Below are positions 12,416 through 24,059 of a stretch of DNA of 64,000 nucleotides, in pieces. The position numbers and the translations under genes are program-made. How positions within the stretch are numbered: position 1 is the first letter of the stretch; every line of letters begins with the position of its first letter. The notes beneath the pieces are model-generated. The model did not search any database. It was given only the letters and a program-made list of their open reading frames with translations, and was not told the origin of the DNA. This DNA comes from Strix aluco (taxonomy: Eukaryota > Chordata > Aves > Strigiformes > Strigidae), in assembly GCF_031877795.1 (NCBI RefSeq), contig NC_133938.1, forward strand, positions 12,184,920 through 12,248,919, written 5' to 3'.

Positions 12416-13919
12416 TGGTGAGGAGGACACATATGAGCCAGCCAGGAACAGTTTGCCAGTGCTGGGGACCAGCTCTGGGCAAATTCTGGTGATCTTTTAC
12501 CAGGTGCTGACATGCCAGAGGTTTCCCCTCACACCTCTGCAAGGTGAAGCCAAGCCTCTGTCAGCCCAGCATGCCTGCAGGCCCATGGCCATCCCACTGC
12601 ATGGCACTGCACAGCACAGTGGGGCTTTGCTCAGGCAGCATCCCCTTCAGAGCATTCTCCTCCAGCTCAGCCTATGCTCCTGGAACAGCCGTGGGTCACA
12701 GGGGAGCTGCTGGCTCTCACAGAGGGAAGCTCAAGCCCCCATGTGCAGCAGGAGGGTTGCAGAGGCCTCATAATGGGAGCTGTGAGATGAAGGTTTGTGC
12801 ACCACAGCTCGGGCTGATCAGTTAGGACCAGGTAGAAGTGAGCAGCAGGACACCCTGAGAGGTGCAGGGTGCAGGACAGGGGCTGGAAATGGGCAGTCCA
12901 GTAAGGACTGGAGAGGAACTGGCCAAAAGCCTGGCCCAGATCAGGGAGATGGGGGCAGGCAGGGGCACAGAGCTGCTGCTCTGGCCTCGATGCCATCCCA
13001 TGGGCTGCAGAGAGGCTGCACATCCTACAGAGAGACTTCATTCCCAGGGGCACACACAGAGCCCTAGAGCTCTCCACCGGTGGGCCTGGGAGGGTGAAAA
13101 TGCACTCGGGTGTGCACAGGCTGGTGCCAGCATGGGGTGGCTCCACAGAAGCAATGCTGGGACACTCGTGATGAGCAGGCAGGGGCCAGATTGGGGCAGC
13201 CCATGGGTGCTGAGCCCATGAGACCCTCCTGCCAGTGCCTTGGGGCTGCTCCTGACCCTCTGCCTGGTTCTCACCTCCCATTCACCTGGCCCCGGCTCTG
13301 CCCCAGCACCTCCAGCTCCATCCCACATTGTAGTCTGGCTCCTCCCCCTATTGTGGTCCTAGCCCTGCCTTTCATTGTGGCCCTGCCCCACAGTGGCCCC
13401 ATGGTGGCCTGTCCCCAAGGGACACTGCCAGCACAGCCCTGGGGACTCTCAATGCACCAGCTCCGGGACTGGGCCAGGGGTGCCACAGGGTCCCCAGGGC
13501 CACAGCAGCAGTCCCCAGGGTGATCCCCAGCACCAGGTGGGTGCTGCCCCACACCAGTCACAGCAGGTGCCAGGATGCCAACCCCACTCCCCTGAGTCCC
13601 CACGCAAGCCTGTTCCCAGGATGCTGGGCAAATGGGGCTGGTGGCAAGCAACAGCACAGGGTCTGGGGCCATTCCCTCTCTGGCCAGCAAACGGCCAGAG
13701 TCGGCATCTCTAGAGGAGCCACAGCAGCTGCTGGATCTTTCCCCCTGAGGGCCTAGTGGGGTCAGAGCAGGGCTGTGGCATGGAGCAGGACCCTGTGCCC
13801 GTGTCCCTGTAGGGCAGCGCAGGACCCGGCTGTGCTGCAGGCAGAGGGGACAGCCTGGGGAGGACCGCAGAGACAGCGCGGTGTGCTCGGCACGCTGTAG
13901 CGGGATTGCCAGGAAGGCC

Positions 13920-13995
13920 CCGATAAACATCTAGCCTCTGTGTTTATTTATGACTGAGGATATTTATACCGCAAAGTCCTTTAAATTTAGCTGGG
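13920..13995. promoter_or_regulatory. AT-rich island with FOX/MEF2-like words
   Basis: Carries GATAAACATC and TGTTTATTTA (forkhead-like), GATATTTATA (MEF2-like) and TTTAAATTTA within about 75 bp. It is the sharpest AT-rich spike in this part of the window. No open frame of interest. Confidence 0.3.
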
Positions 13996-15055
13996 GACAC
14001 ACCCAGGCACCATCCAGTGCTGACGGGCTGTGGGGGAGCTCCCGGCACAGTCTGAGTCGGCACAGGCAGTGGGTGCACCAGCAGCACCAGATACACCCCA
14101 GGACTGACAACCCCAGGACCAACACCCACCGTGGGGTGTGAGGCACAGAAGCACGGCTGTGAGGACAGCGGCGCTTCTCATGGGGGGCAGGATGAGGCCA
14201 GCACCCCAGAGGGACAGCGCTCCCAGGAATGATGGCACAGGCTCCGTGCCCATGCGGCGAGGACGCCAGTGCCACTGGGGCAGGTCCACACCTCCCCGAC
14301 CCCAAGGCACCCTGACCCAAGCCATCACCTTCCCGTCCCGGTGCTCAGCGCCATGCCGAGCTGGTTGTGGGGTCAGAAACAACCTTGGGGCTACGCCCCG
14401 AAATTACAGCTCAGAGCCCAGCCGCAGCCGGGCTTGAACCAGCCCCAGGGCCGTGGGGCACGCTGCGCTACCCCAGCTCCACAGGCTTTGGCCCCGTCCC
14501 CATGTCCCCCCCGTCTCCCTGTCCCCTCCAGCCGCCTGTCCCGGGCCGGCGGGGCCGTGCCGGAGCATCCCCCGCCCCGTCGCCGCGGTGTCTGCCTCCC
14601 TCTGCCGGCAGCGGGGCTCCCGCTGCTCCCCGGGACCGCCCCCCGGGACTGCTCCCCGGGACTGCTCCCCAATTCTTGGAGCTCCGGGATTTGCAGTCCC
14701 CCAGCCCCAAAGCAGCACTGTCCCCTGCCAGCCAGCCCCTCTGCCCCCTCCTTTCCCTCCACCCAGCTTTGGGTGAAATGCGGCATTTTGTTCCCCCGCA
14801 CTTTCCAGCTGCTCGATGTGTCGCTCGCTCTGTCCTCGCCACTACGGCATCGTCTGCAGAGCTGGGCCTGCAGAGTTTAATCGACAGCGGTTTGGCATCG
14901 CCCCTGCCCCGCGGGGAAGTGCAGAGCCACCTCCAGGCACCCGCAGGCCTGGCTGCCCCATGTGGACCCCCTGTGAGGTGCCGTGGGCGCTCACCTGAGC
15001 ACCCCTCAGTGCTTGCAGCCCTGTGCTGTGTGGATGTGCCACCGTGCTCATCTTA
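13996..15055. other. GC-rich DNA with a small CpG-dense patch
   Basis: At about 14,500-14,700 CpG density rises, and a 13-bp unit of the form GGGACTGCTCCCC occurs in about three tandem diverged copies near 14,630-14,670. No exon could be supported on either strand. Confidence 0.4.
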
Positions 15056-15059
15056 CCAG

Positions 15060-15400
15060 ACTACTCACTGCTCTGCCCAGTGTCTTTATCAAGTGAATTC
15101 CTTGTCTCAGAGAGGGACCCGATAGGTTTGGACAGGCGAGGTCAAGTTTCCATGAGGCAAAGGCAATGTGCATTAGGATCCCTACCCGTTCAGTCTTTAT
15201 TAATTAGATCCCATCTCAGTTTTTCTCCATTTCTCCAGGACAGATGTGATGCCCACCAGCCTGTGATCACCCTTGACAGCTAAGACAGCCCCATGTCCTC
15301 CCATAAATGTACTGTGCTTCATCCTACTCTGACACTGAGCCTTTCACATCCAGCTTGTCCTAAAATCCTACCTGCTGGACCAAAACCATCCTAAATGACT
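15060..15400. other. AT-richer unique block of unknown origin
   Basis: About 340 bp of low-CpG, AT-richer sequence with TTTATTAATTAGATC and CATAAATGTACT words. It does not match a CR1 LINE 3' end, a tRNA or any exon I know. It could be an old decayed repeat or a conserved noncoding element. Confidence 0.3.
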
Positions 15401-16555
15401 CTAAGCAGCAGGAGCTCAGGGTTGGCCGGCTTGGACAGGGTCTGTATGTTCATCACCCCAGCATCCCACCCCACCCCACCAGCACCTGGGTGCTCCTGTG
15501 GCCTGGGCCATCCCTCCCAGCCTTTTGCAGCTGTTCCCTCTGTCCCCTGCTTCCCTTGCTGCTGCCAAGTCACGTTAAGAGCTGCAAAGCCACACAGTGG
15601 GGCGGCCGGGGTGCATGTCCTGGGGACAGGCAGCTCTGTGTGGCAGAGCCTGGCCATGCCCGGAGGCTGCCTGTCCCTGTCCCCGGGCATTCCAGAGCTT
15701 GTTTTCAGGCTCGGTGACACTGTCAGCAGCACAGGGCAGGGATATTTGGATTTTATTGGCTCCGAAGGGAGCCCCCCCTCGCCTTTACACGCGGAGCTCC
15801 TGCAAGGCCCCCCCAGGGACACACGAGCCGTCCTGGGGACAATGGGTGCCCGGCTGCAGGGGAGCACCGGCATACGTGAAGCGTGGGGCACCCCAGGAGG
15901 GGACACCCCTTGTTCCTGCCAGCAGCGGGGGCGAAGGGCACCCACTCCGGGCTGCGCTCACTGCCCGCGGGGACATCCCCGAGGGCGCCGCAGGGGCCGG
16001 GCAGGAGCCGGCCCCGGCTGCCTCGCCGGCGGCTGCAGTGAGCGGCAGCAGTCCGCAGAGGGAGCCCGTCCCCTTCCCAGCCCTCCCGGCGGCGGGGACG
16101 ACACCCTGACACCCAGACCTCCCCTGCTCCGCCCCGCTCAGGCCGGCAGCTCCCCTCAAGGTCCCGGCCCTTCTGCCCATGAGATGAGAGTGTGGGTTCT
16201 CAGCACCCGCCAGGTCCCCCAGAGTCCCCTGCGCAGAGCGGGGAGCGACCTGTGGGTCAGGCCGGCAGAGGGGTGACACCCCCCTTCCCGGGCACGGTTG
16301 GGTCCCTGTCCGTGCGGTGACCCTGCCTCCATCCCTCCGGATCTGGGCTGGGGAGACACTCCCCCCCAGCCACTTAGGGAGTCCCCAGCACTCAGGTCTG
16401 GCCGTGCGTGCAGGCAGCAGCCGTACCACCCGCCCAGCTCCACCACCACCGGGAATTTTCCCCATCCTGGGGTCTGTGGATTTCAACCATGGAGCCCTCT
16501 GGCTGCCCACTCCCACTCTGGGACCCCCATTCCAAACACAGCTGGTGTTTGTTTT
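15401..16555. other. GC-rich DNA, no gene seen
   Basis: CpG-rich around 15,950-16,110, with overlapping open frames in several phases, as expected for such composition. No recognisable protein or splice-consistent exon pair. Confidence 0.4.
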
Positions 16556-16574
16556 GCACCAGGAGGTGCTGGTT

Positions 16575-16890
16575 TGTCATGATCCCAGTGAGAAAGTCAC
16601 TCAGACTCTTTAAGTGTCATTTAAAATGCTATTTATTATACACAATAGAGAGACTACTACGGATTATCTTAGACTCTTTCAGATGCAGGAACCCTGAGCT
16701 GCACAGCATTGACCAGACCTCCAATCCACACACAACAACCCATACAGACCCTGTTGGTGGAAAAAAATTTAGTCATTTGAGCTATTATAGAATCTTCTTA
16801 GAAGAAAACAACTCCATTCGTTATTTCTACTGCCAAAAAGAAAGATGCTCGCATGAAAACTTCTTGCTGCTGTTTTAGATAAAGACACAG
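16575..16890 (-). repeat. possible LTR-derived fragment, fossil
   Basis: An AT-rich block of about 300 bp. Read on the minus strand it has an AATAAA-type signal followed some 60 bp later by an end in CA, next to GC-rich flank. That layout resembles the 3' part of a long terminal repeat. I could not find a matching opposite end or target-site duplication, so it may instead be a decayed 3' end of a lost transcript. If it is an LTR it is an incomplete solo relic. Confidence 0.2.
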
Positions 16891-18823
16891 TTGTGCACGT
16901 GGCAGGTACCAGGTAGGAGCTCCCTGCAGACTCCTCTGTTACAGCCTGCTTTCTAGCCTGGCTGAGCTTACCCCACGGCCAAGGGATACCCACAGCACAG
17001 GTCTGGGCCTGCTCAGGTTTGCAGTTATGCGGGTCACTAACTCCTTGGTCTACCATGGTCTCCTGGACAGGACCACAGCAGCACCTGGCTGGAGTGGGGT
17101 GTCAGAGCTGCAGGGACCTGTGCTATTTCCCAGGTCCCCAGCCCCACTGTGTGTCCCATCCATGGTCCAGCCCTGGGGACACTTGGTGGAATTCCCACAG
17201 GGAATCTCAGCAGCGGTCAGAGACATGATGCCGAGGATGTGTGAGGGGACACGCTGCGTGGATGGTTATACCATGTGCATGCCCTGAGGGGAACCGAAAC
17301 CCCTGTGTCAGGCAGAATGGAGCAATGTGGGCTGAGCTGGGTGGGGAGCAGCTCATCCTCACTGTCCTCGAGGATGCAGAGGAAATGGCCTTGGTGCCTG
17401 TCTCCATGGACCTGCATCCGCAAACATCGTATGTGGGCAAGTGCCAGCTTCTGCTTCGCCAGGCTAGTGCAGCCATTGCCCCTTGTCCCTCACCCCTGTG
17501 TGCTCTCTGTTGGAATGCCACAACCCCACATGCCGGGGACGCTGCCCAGCCCCCCAGCCCGAGCATGATTTACGCCCGGCTGCCTGCCTGCCCACAGCTC
17601 CCTGGGGACGTAGCACCGGCCCCAGGCAGGGCAGCAACGCCACCCGCCTTTGCCAGGGCCAAACAGCCAGATTAGGAAGGGGGACATGTCAGCAGAGAGA
17701 TGCGAGCCTGGTCCCTGTGTATGGCTGGCTCCTGGTGTGGCGGGGACAGGGACGGGGGGGCACCCCGCAGTGCATGGCTGGCTGCCAAGTTGCAACAGGA
17801 GCTGGGAGCAGTTCTGCGAGTCTTGCCCAGCCTACGGGCACCAGCTATCCCCCTATGGGGGACAAAGATGGGTTTGCAGAGCCCCAGGGCTGCAGTCACA
17901 CACCCTCTCTAGGCACAGCACCCATGGGTGCACCGGGACAGGGCGGTCCTCGGGGAAGACAGTCCCAGGGGCGATGCTCATCCCAGCCTGGGGTGCTCCG
18001 TGGCCAGCAGCCTGTGGGCGGTGGGCTGAGTGCTGCAGCAGGATGGCAGCCGCCTCCAGCTGCTCCAGGTCTGTGGGGCACTGTCATGGGATAGCTCCCA
18101 GCGGCCGGGCAGCAGGGGGGAGTGGGGACAGCTATTTTGGGCAGCCGAAAGCACCCCAGCTGTCGTGCTCTCTGCAGCACAGAGCCTGCACGGGAGGTGC
18201 ACACACTTCCATGAGGTCCCCAGCACCCCGCTGGTCCCCTCACCCAAAGGAGAGCCACATCCCAGGGATGAGGCAGCCCAGTGCAGAGCTGAGATGGATG
18301 ATGCTGAACCCATCCAGACGGCTCTGTGCCTCCCAGCCAGGTGTGACCAGGGCAGAGGGAGGAACAGCTTCAGGACCTGCAGCTGAAGTATGAGCTCCCA
18401 GCAATGGAGCCCTTGTCTGTGCCCAGGGCTGTCCCCACTGGCCACACATGTCTGTGGTGTCAAACACAAGCCCTGCGCTGTGAGCTGGGTGCTGCATGTG
18501 CCAGCGAGGTGGGCTGCAGGGTGGGTAGTGTGGGGCAGCATGACAGCCCAGCTTCATCCCCTGCGGCTGCTGTCCCCGGGACATCAAGGTTTGCCCACCC
18601 ATGTCTCTGCCCATTGAACCAGAGCTTCTTTCCAGGCTGGCTGGATCACCCCTGATGGACTTTTCCCAGGCCACTAGCAGGTACTGGAATGGAAAGTCCC
18701 CAGGAGCTGTGGCTGCTGGGGAGCAGCTCCCTGTGGCCAGGAGCAATGATGCCTGCGGCATCTCCTCCCATCCCTGATGCCACTTGCCTGCCCTGGCGCT
18801 TGCCCAGGCTGTGGCACTCAGCC

Positions 18824-18893
18824 GAAGCCTGGAGCTGGAAGGAATGTGAGCTGCTGGCGAAGCCTGGAGCTGGAAGGAGTGTGAGCTGCTGGC
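18824..18893. repeat. 35-bp tandem duplication
   Basis: Two adjacent 35-bp copies (18,824-18,858 and 18,859-18,893), each beginning GAAGCCTGGAGCTGGAAGGA, differ at a single base near the middle. The near identity indicates a recent duplication. Confidence 0.9.
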
Positions 18894-21107
18894 AAAGCCC
18901 AGGGCAGGGGCATGGCAGGGCTCAGGGGGTGCTGAGCCCAGGGCTGGGTGAGGGGCAGCCCTTGGCACAGCAGGGACAGGGGTCCCAGGATGCAGGGGGG
19001 TGCCAGAGCAGGAATATGGCACTGCCTCCACAGCACTGCAAACGTGCCAGGTATTTGCTGGGGAGTGAGGTGGCTTTCATGAGGTGGCTTCAAATCACTG
19101 GCAAATCAGGGACAGTTATGGGGACTTTCCAAGAGCTCCAATACCATCACAGGAGCCATGGGGTGGGAAATGACATGCTGCCATAGACCAGTTCATCTCC
19201 ATGTGTGCTGGGCAGGGTGGGGAGGACATGCCAGGGGGAAAAGAAAGATGGGAAAGCTGAAAGGGCAAAACACAAGCTAGTGGCTCTTTCCTGGATCTTC
19301 TCCTGCCCCTCTTGCAGGATCCTTCCTGATAATGGAGGGGCAGCTGTACCATCCCCAGAGTGGTCACATCCAGTCTGTGTGGGGACTTCTACCCCCATCC
19401 CCCCATCCTGATGGCAGAGGGTCCCCTGTCAGTTCTCTCCCTCTCCAAGCTCCAGTACTCAGGTGGGAAGCTGGGGAACTGGGTTGAGGGTCACCCCAGT
19501 GTGCATGGTTCCCCAGTCTCTGCAGCTCCCCAGGCAGCCCAGTCCTCTTTGGGGTTGGCCTGCAGCCTGGGGAACTGGGAGCCACTTCCGAGAAGTCGGG
19601 TTAAAAGAAAACTGGTTGATTTGGGTGACGTATCATCATGGCAAAGATGAACTTTGCCCTCACACTGCCTCCCACTCCAGGACACACACAAGCACTGGGG
19701 GTGTGATCCAGGGGAAGGAGGGCAGGGAGCCCCTGGCTCTGCACACAGCATCCCACTGCAGGGAGATCTTGGGGCCAGATCCAGAGCCGGCAGTGCTGGG
19801 GCTCACAGTACTCAGGAAGCACTTGGGACACAGCCCCAGAGGCCCTTTGGGGAGGGGCACAGCCAGCCCCCATGCTGGGCACACAGTGGGGCAGCATTAA
19901 ATCCTGCTACATTTGGTGCACCCCCAAACTCAAGGACAAGCTCTGGACCATGCCAGGGCTCCAAGCACTCAGGGATCACCACAGCTCAGTGCCACAGGCT
20001 TGGTGCATGGAAAGTCTCCAGAGATCACCGGTGTTTCGGCCAGCCCAGCCCTCTCTCAGGTGCTGGGAGCTGGCATTTCCTTCCCACCCTTCACCCCTCT
20101 GGATCCCTGCCCGCATTTGCCCACAGTTTCCCAGGCAACAGCACCCATGGAGATGGGAGAGGAGAGGCCGTGCTGCGGAGGCGGCAATGCCACTTGCACA
20201 CTGACCCGTGTCCCCCACAGAGATGTCACAGCCACCATGGGGTCACTGCACCTGCCTGCAGGGAGGGAAGCCATCAGCCCCACAGATTTGAATGGCACCG
20301 GGGAAGGGGTGATGTGGCATCATCCCCACCAGCCTGCAGGGACTTGGGGGACACTGTGACACCTGCCAGCCTAGAGGAGGGATGGTGGGGAAGGAAGGAG
20401 ACGGGTACCCCAGAGTAGGGTATGGGGGGATGATGCCTACCAGTTGGGGAGAGATGGATGAAGGGGACACAAGCAAAGGCTGGAGGCTTGTACCCATCCT
20501 GCATCCTTTTGGCACTGCAGCCTTGCACCCCGGGGACTGGGAGAACAGGATCTGGGTACCACGAGGCCCTGGGGAATGCTAGCCAGCACAGCAGGACAGT
20601 AGGCAAAGCCACGGTTGTGTGAAGCACCCAGGCTCCTGGGGAGGATGTGTTTGCATCCAGGTGCTGGGTGCTGTGAGGGCACTGCAGCATCTCAAAGGCT
20701 GCTGCCCCTCGCTGACCCAACGGGGACTGCGGGACCCCTAATCCTGTTTCCCCAAGTCAAGACGTGGAAGAGCGCACAGAGGAGATGCACAGAAAGGGAG
20801 CAAGAGCCCTGAGGGCTGGGACACAGAGGCCTCCAGTCCCTGTGGGACCAGCACAGCCCATCCCTCCTGGCATACCTCAGCGCCTGTCCTTGGGTTTGGT
20901 TTGTGCAAGGACAGAGACACTGGGTGCAGGAGCTCTGGAGCCAGCCCTGCCTGCACGAAGCCATGCATGGTTGAAAGCATGAGTTCACCCACAGAAATCC
21001 AACCCTTGAGGGTGAAGTCTGCAACTCCGTGGGCTGGCAGTTCCTCTCCAAAGTCCAGACCCCGGGTCAGGGGTGTGGGTTGCAGCTAGGTTCTGGCTCT
21101 GACCCAG

Positions 21108-21163
21108 GACGCTGGGCATGGGATGCTGGATTTGGGATGCCGGGTGTGGGGCGCTGGATTCAA
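21108..21163. repeat. 14-bp minisatellite, about four copies
   Basis: Units of the form GATGCTGGATTTGG run head to tail at 21,108, 21,122, 21,136 and 21,150 with several substitutions each. A looser fifth unit may follow. Confidence 0.75.
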
Positions 21164-22004
21164 GTGCTGAGTGCCGGATTTGGGCTGCAGGGTGAGGTGT
21201 GAGGCCACGTGCAGCCAGGAGCGAGGGTGCTAGTGAGCAACGAGGCTCCTGGTGCAGAGTTGCCATGCATGGGTGCTGGGAGGGCGTAGGAGCACCCACT
21301 GGTTTCACTACTGCTTTCCCCTTCCTGCTGTGGGTGCTCTGACCCTGGCTTTACCACACTTGCGAAACAAAAGCAGTGTTGGCACACTGGCACTGGCAGT
21401 CTCCCATTCTGCAGCCCAGCATCCTGGCGAGTCTGCAGTAGCTGGCCAAACACCCCTGGGGCACCCACCCCATCACTGCCCCCACCTCCACCCCATCCCA
21501 CACTGAGAATTTTCTTAACCGGGCAGCAACCCACAGGGACAAGGAGGATCTGTGAGAAACAGGTAAGGGATGCTCCCTGAGTTGGCTGGAGCACCGGGAA
21601 GTCAGCCCTGGGATGGGGTGAAGGGCAGTGGAGGTGGAAGGGACCAGAGACCACCCAGTGGGATGAGGACAGGCATGGGGATGTGGGAAGGGCTGTGCTG
21701 TTGGTGCCCTCGGGGTGCTGGGCTGTGGCAGTGCAGGGCCCCCGCTGCACCCCTGCCACACTCCCCACAGCTGCCCCAGGGCCCCAGCGTGCAGCGCGCC
21801 CTGAGAGCTGGGCAGGATCCAGGGGGGAGGGCAGGGTGCCGGGGTGCGGGCACCCGTCCCGGCATGTGGGAAGCCCAGCGGGAAGGGGAGGAGAGGGGAA
21901 GAAGGGGAGGCCTAGGCGAGGGGCCAGGCAAGGGGCGGCCCCCAGCGCACCCGTCATGTATTACTGGAAACATCTGGCAGGGCTGCGGGGGCGTGCGCTG
22001 GCTG

Positions 22005-22395
22005 CACACGCATGTGCACACATGCACACGGGTATGGGGACGCACACACACATTTGTGGGTATGTGTGTCTCAGTACATGCATGTTCACATGTGCATACG
22101 TACCTGTACACGCGTACACACACATACACAGGCATGGAGGTTTGCACACACATGTAGATGCCCACATACACGTATGCATATAGATACAGACAGGTACACT
22201 TACATGTGTACACACACATACACGCACACCTAAATACGTAGGTACAGATTTGCATGCATACACATGGGTGTCCGTGTGCCAGCAATCACACTTGCTGCAG
22301 CATGGACGTACAGGTGTGTGCGCATGGACCAACACGCACGCAACAGACACATGCACACACACACGCGTGTGCACACACACACACACATGTACAAC
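22005..22395 (+). repeat. CA-rich alternating purine-pyrimidine tract
   Basis: Nearly 400 bp of CACACA, CATGCACA and TACACA words on the plus strand, ending in a purer stretch with CACACGCGTGTG and (CA)n near 22,360-22,388. Open frames over it are artefacts. Confidence 0.8.
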
Positions 22396-22504
22396 AGTCA
22401 GGCTAACCTCACGCATCCCGGCCGGAGCCTCTGGCCACCCCCCTGCCCAGGTTCGTCAGGGTGCTGTGCCCTCTGCATGTGCACACTGCATGGGTGTTGC
22501 TCTG

Positions 22505-22865
22505 CGGGGGCTCGTGGGTGTGAAAATGTGTGTGTGCAGATGTATGTGTGCCCTGTAAGAGCCTGTGTGTGACTGTGTGTCCCATATATCTCTGTGTGTG
22601 CCGTGTGCCTGTGCCAGCTTGCATGTCCCCCTGGGTGTCCCCGTGCCAGTGGGACGCGTGTGGGCTGCCAGTGCCCGTGTGTGCCAAGTATGGCATGTCT
22701 GTGCCGAAGAGTGCCAAGTGCGTAGTGTGCCCGTGTGTCCGTGTGTCCCCACATGTGTCCGTGTGCCCGTGTGTGCCATGTTCCCCTGTGTACCCATATG
22801 TGCCCGTGTGTACCCATGCGTGTGTACGGTGTGTACGGTGTGTACCGTACGTGTGCCCACGTGTG
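22505..22865 (+). repeat. GT-rich (GTGTGCC-like) tract
   Basis: About 360 bp of GTGTGCC/GTGTCCC-type words, the opposite strand bias to the CA-rich tract just upstream. It grades directly into the CpG island that follows. Confidence 0.75.
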
Positions 22866-22869
22866 CCGT

Positions 22870-24050
22870 GCGCTCTCTCCCGCCCCGCGAGTGCCCGCAG
22901 TGCCCGGCGGTGCCCGCGTCCCCGGTGCCGGTGCGTATGCCGGTGCGGGGCGCTGGGGAGCGCGGCGCTGGGGAGCGCGGCGGCACGGAGGGCGGAGCGC
23001 GGCGGCGGGGGCGAGAGGCGGTGCCAGCCCCCACCGACCTCCAAACTTTCATTAACTCGGCAGCACCGGCGGTGGCGGCTCCGGGCCTGGCACGGCACCG
23101 GCACCGATAGCGGGCCGGGCGCGGCGCGGTGCCGCCCCCGTGGCTTGGCGGGAGGGGCCGGGCGGCGGCATGGGCACGGTAAGGGGTGCGCACCTCCGCC
23201 GGTACCGAGTGCCCGGCCCGGCCGGCAGCTGCGGGAGCACCGGGGCGGGGGGAGGGGGCTGCCGGGGGCGGGGGGGCAAACGGCAGGACGGGACGGGGGC
23301 GGCGAGGAGCTCCGGGGTGGCGGGGCCGGGGACATCGGGAGCGGCCCCGGGAACGGTACCGGGAGCGGCCACCCGCCAGGACGGCGGCGGGAGCGGGATG
23401 CGGGGCGGTCCCGCATCTGTTGCTCTCCTGGCGCGGCGGCGCGGTACCGGGGGAGCGCGGGAGCGCGGCGGGCAGAGCGGGGCCGCCCGCCGTTGCACCC
23501 GGGGGGGTGGCGGGGACCGGGTCGGCCCGGCCCGGCGGCGGAGCGGGGCGGCTGACGGTAATTTTCCACGGGCATGTGCTGGGGCGGGGCGGCGGAGCAG
23601 CCACCACGTGGCGGCTGATGTAACCGGGCCCCCCCCGCCGCCGTGCTGCACCGGGCGGCGGCGGCGGGGGGGTTGCAGGCGGCAGGCGCTGCCCGCGGGG
23701 CTGCCGCCGGAGCCGCCTCCGAGGTGGGGGTGGGTGGCAGGGCGGCGGCGGGCCGGCTCGTTGCCCGCCTCCCGTGGGTACCGGGGACCCCCAGCTGCGG
23801 CGGGCCCGGCAGAGGAAATGGCCTCGCAGGTGGCAGCGGCTGCACCGGCGCCCCGGGCCGCCCGCCGGGCGGGAGGGGACGTGGGGGGGCTCCATCCTGC
23901 GGCCGGGCACCCGTGGCATCCCTTCCCCTGGGTGCCGTGGGCTGCCTCCCCCGCCGATGTGTGACACCCCAGCCGGGAGCCCCCGTGGGTGCCGAGGTGT
24001 CCCCGCTTCCACGGTGCCACCCATTCCGTCCCTGAGTACGAGCCGCCCTG
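22870..24050 (+). promoter_or_regulatory. SLC6A9: CpG island, probable SLC6A9 promoter
   Basis: A dense CpG block of about 1.2 kb with many GGGCGG-type boxes, a CACGTG E-box at 23,605-23,610 and a CRE-like TGATGTAA at 23,617-23,624. A strong splice donor (CG followed by GTAAGG at 23,179) could end a 5' untranslated exon. The next good acceptor on this strand, at 25,573-25,574, opens the exon holding the SLC6A9 start codon, so the island fits as its promoter. Very long open frames through the island (for example on the minus strand, about 22,410-24,450) are a by-product of roughly 70% GC. Confidence 0.55.
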
Positions 24051-24059
24051 TCCTCCGAG

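Larger units (their letters stand above)
7311..13915. other. intergenic DNA with scattered AT-rich islands
   Basis: No gene recognised. The only structure that stands out is a set of short AT-richer islands (listed separately) at about 8,685, 10,010, 11,700 and 12,255, plus small GT/CA-rich patches near 9,715 and 11,625. Confidence 0.45.
16891..22000. other. intergenic DNA, no gene seen
   Basis: GC-rich sequence with overlapping chance reading frames and two small tandem repeats, listed separately. No exon, RNA gene or mobile element is supported. Confidence 0.45.

Noticed and set aside
15060-15400. CR1 LINE fragment
   Set aside because: No octamer-type CR1 3' end or recognisable reverse-transcriptase reading was found.
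22320-22395. CRISPR-like or other regular array
   Set aside because: The repetition is a simple CA microsatellite without spacers of constant length.
1-22860. Search for KLF17 or another neighbouring gene known upstream of human SLC6A9
   Set aside because: No C2H2 zinc-finger signature or other recognisable exon was found on either strand.
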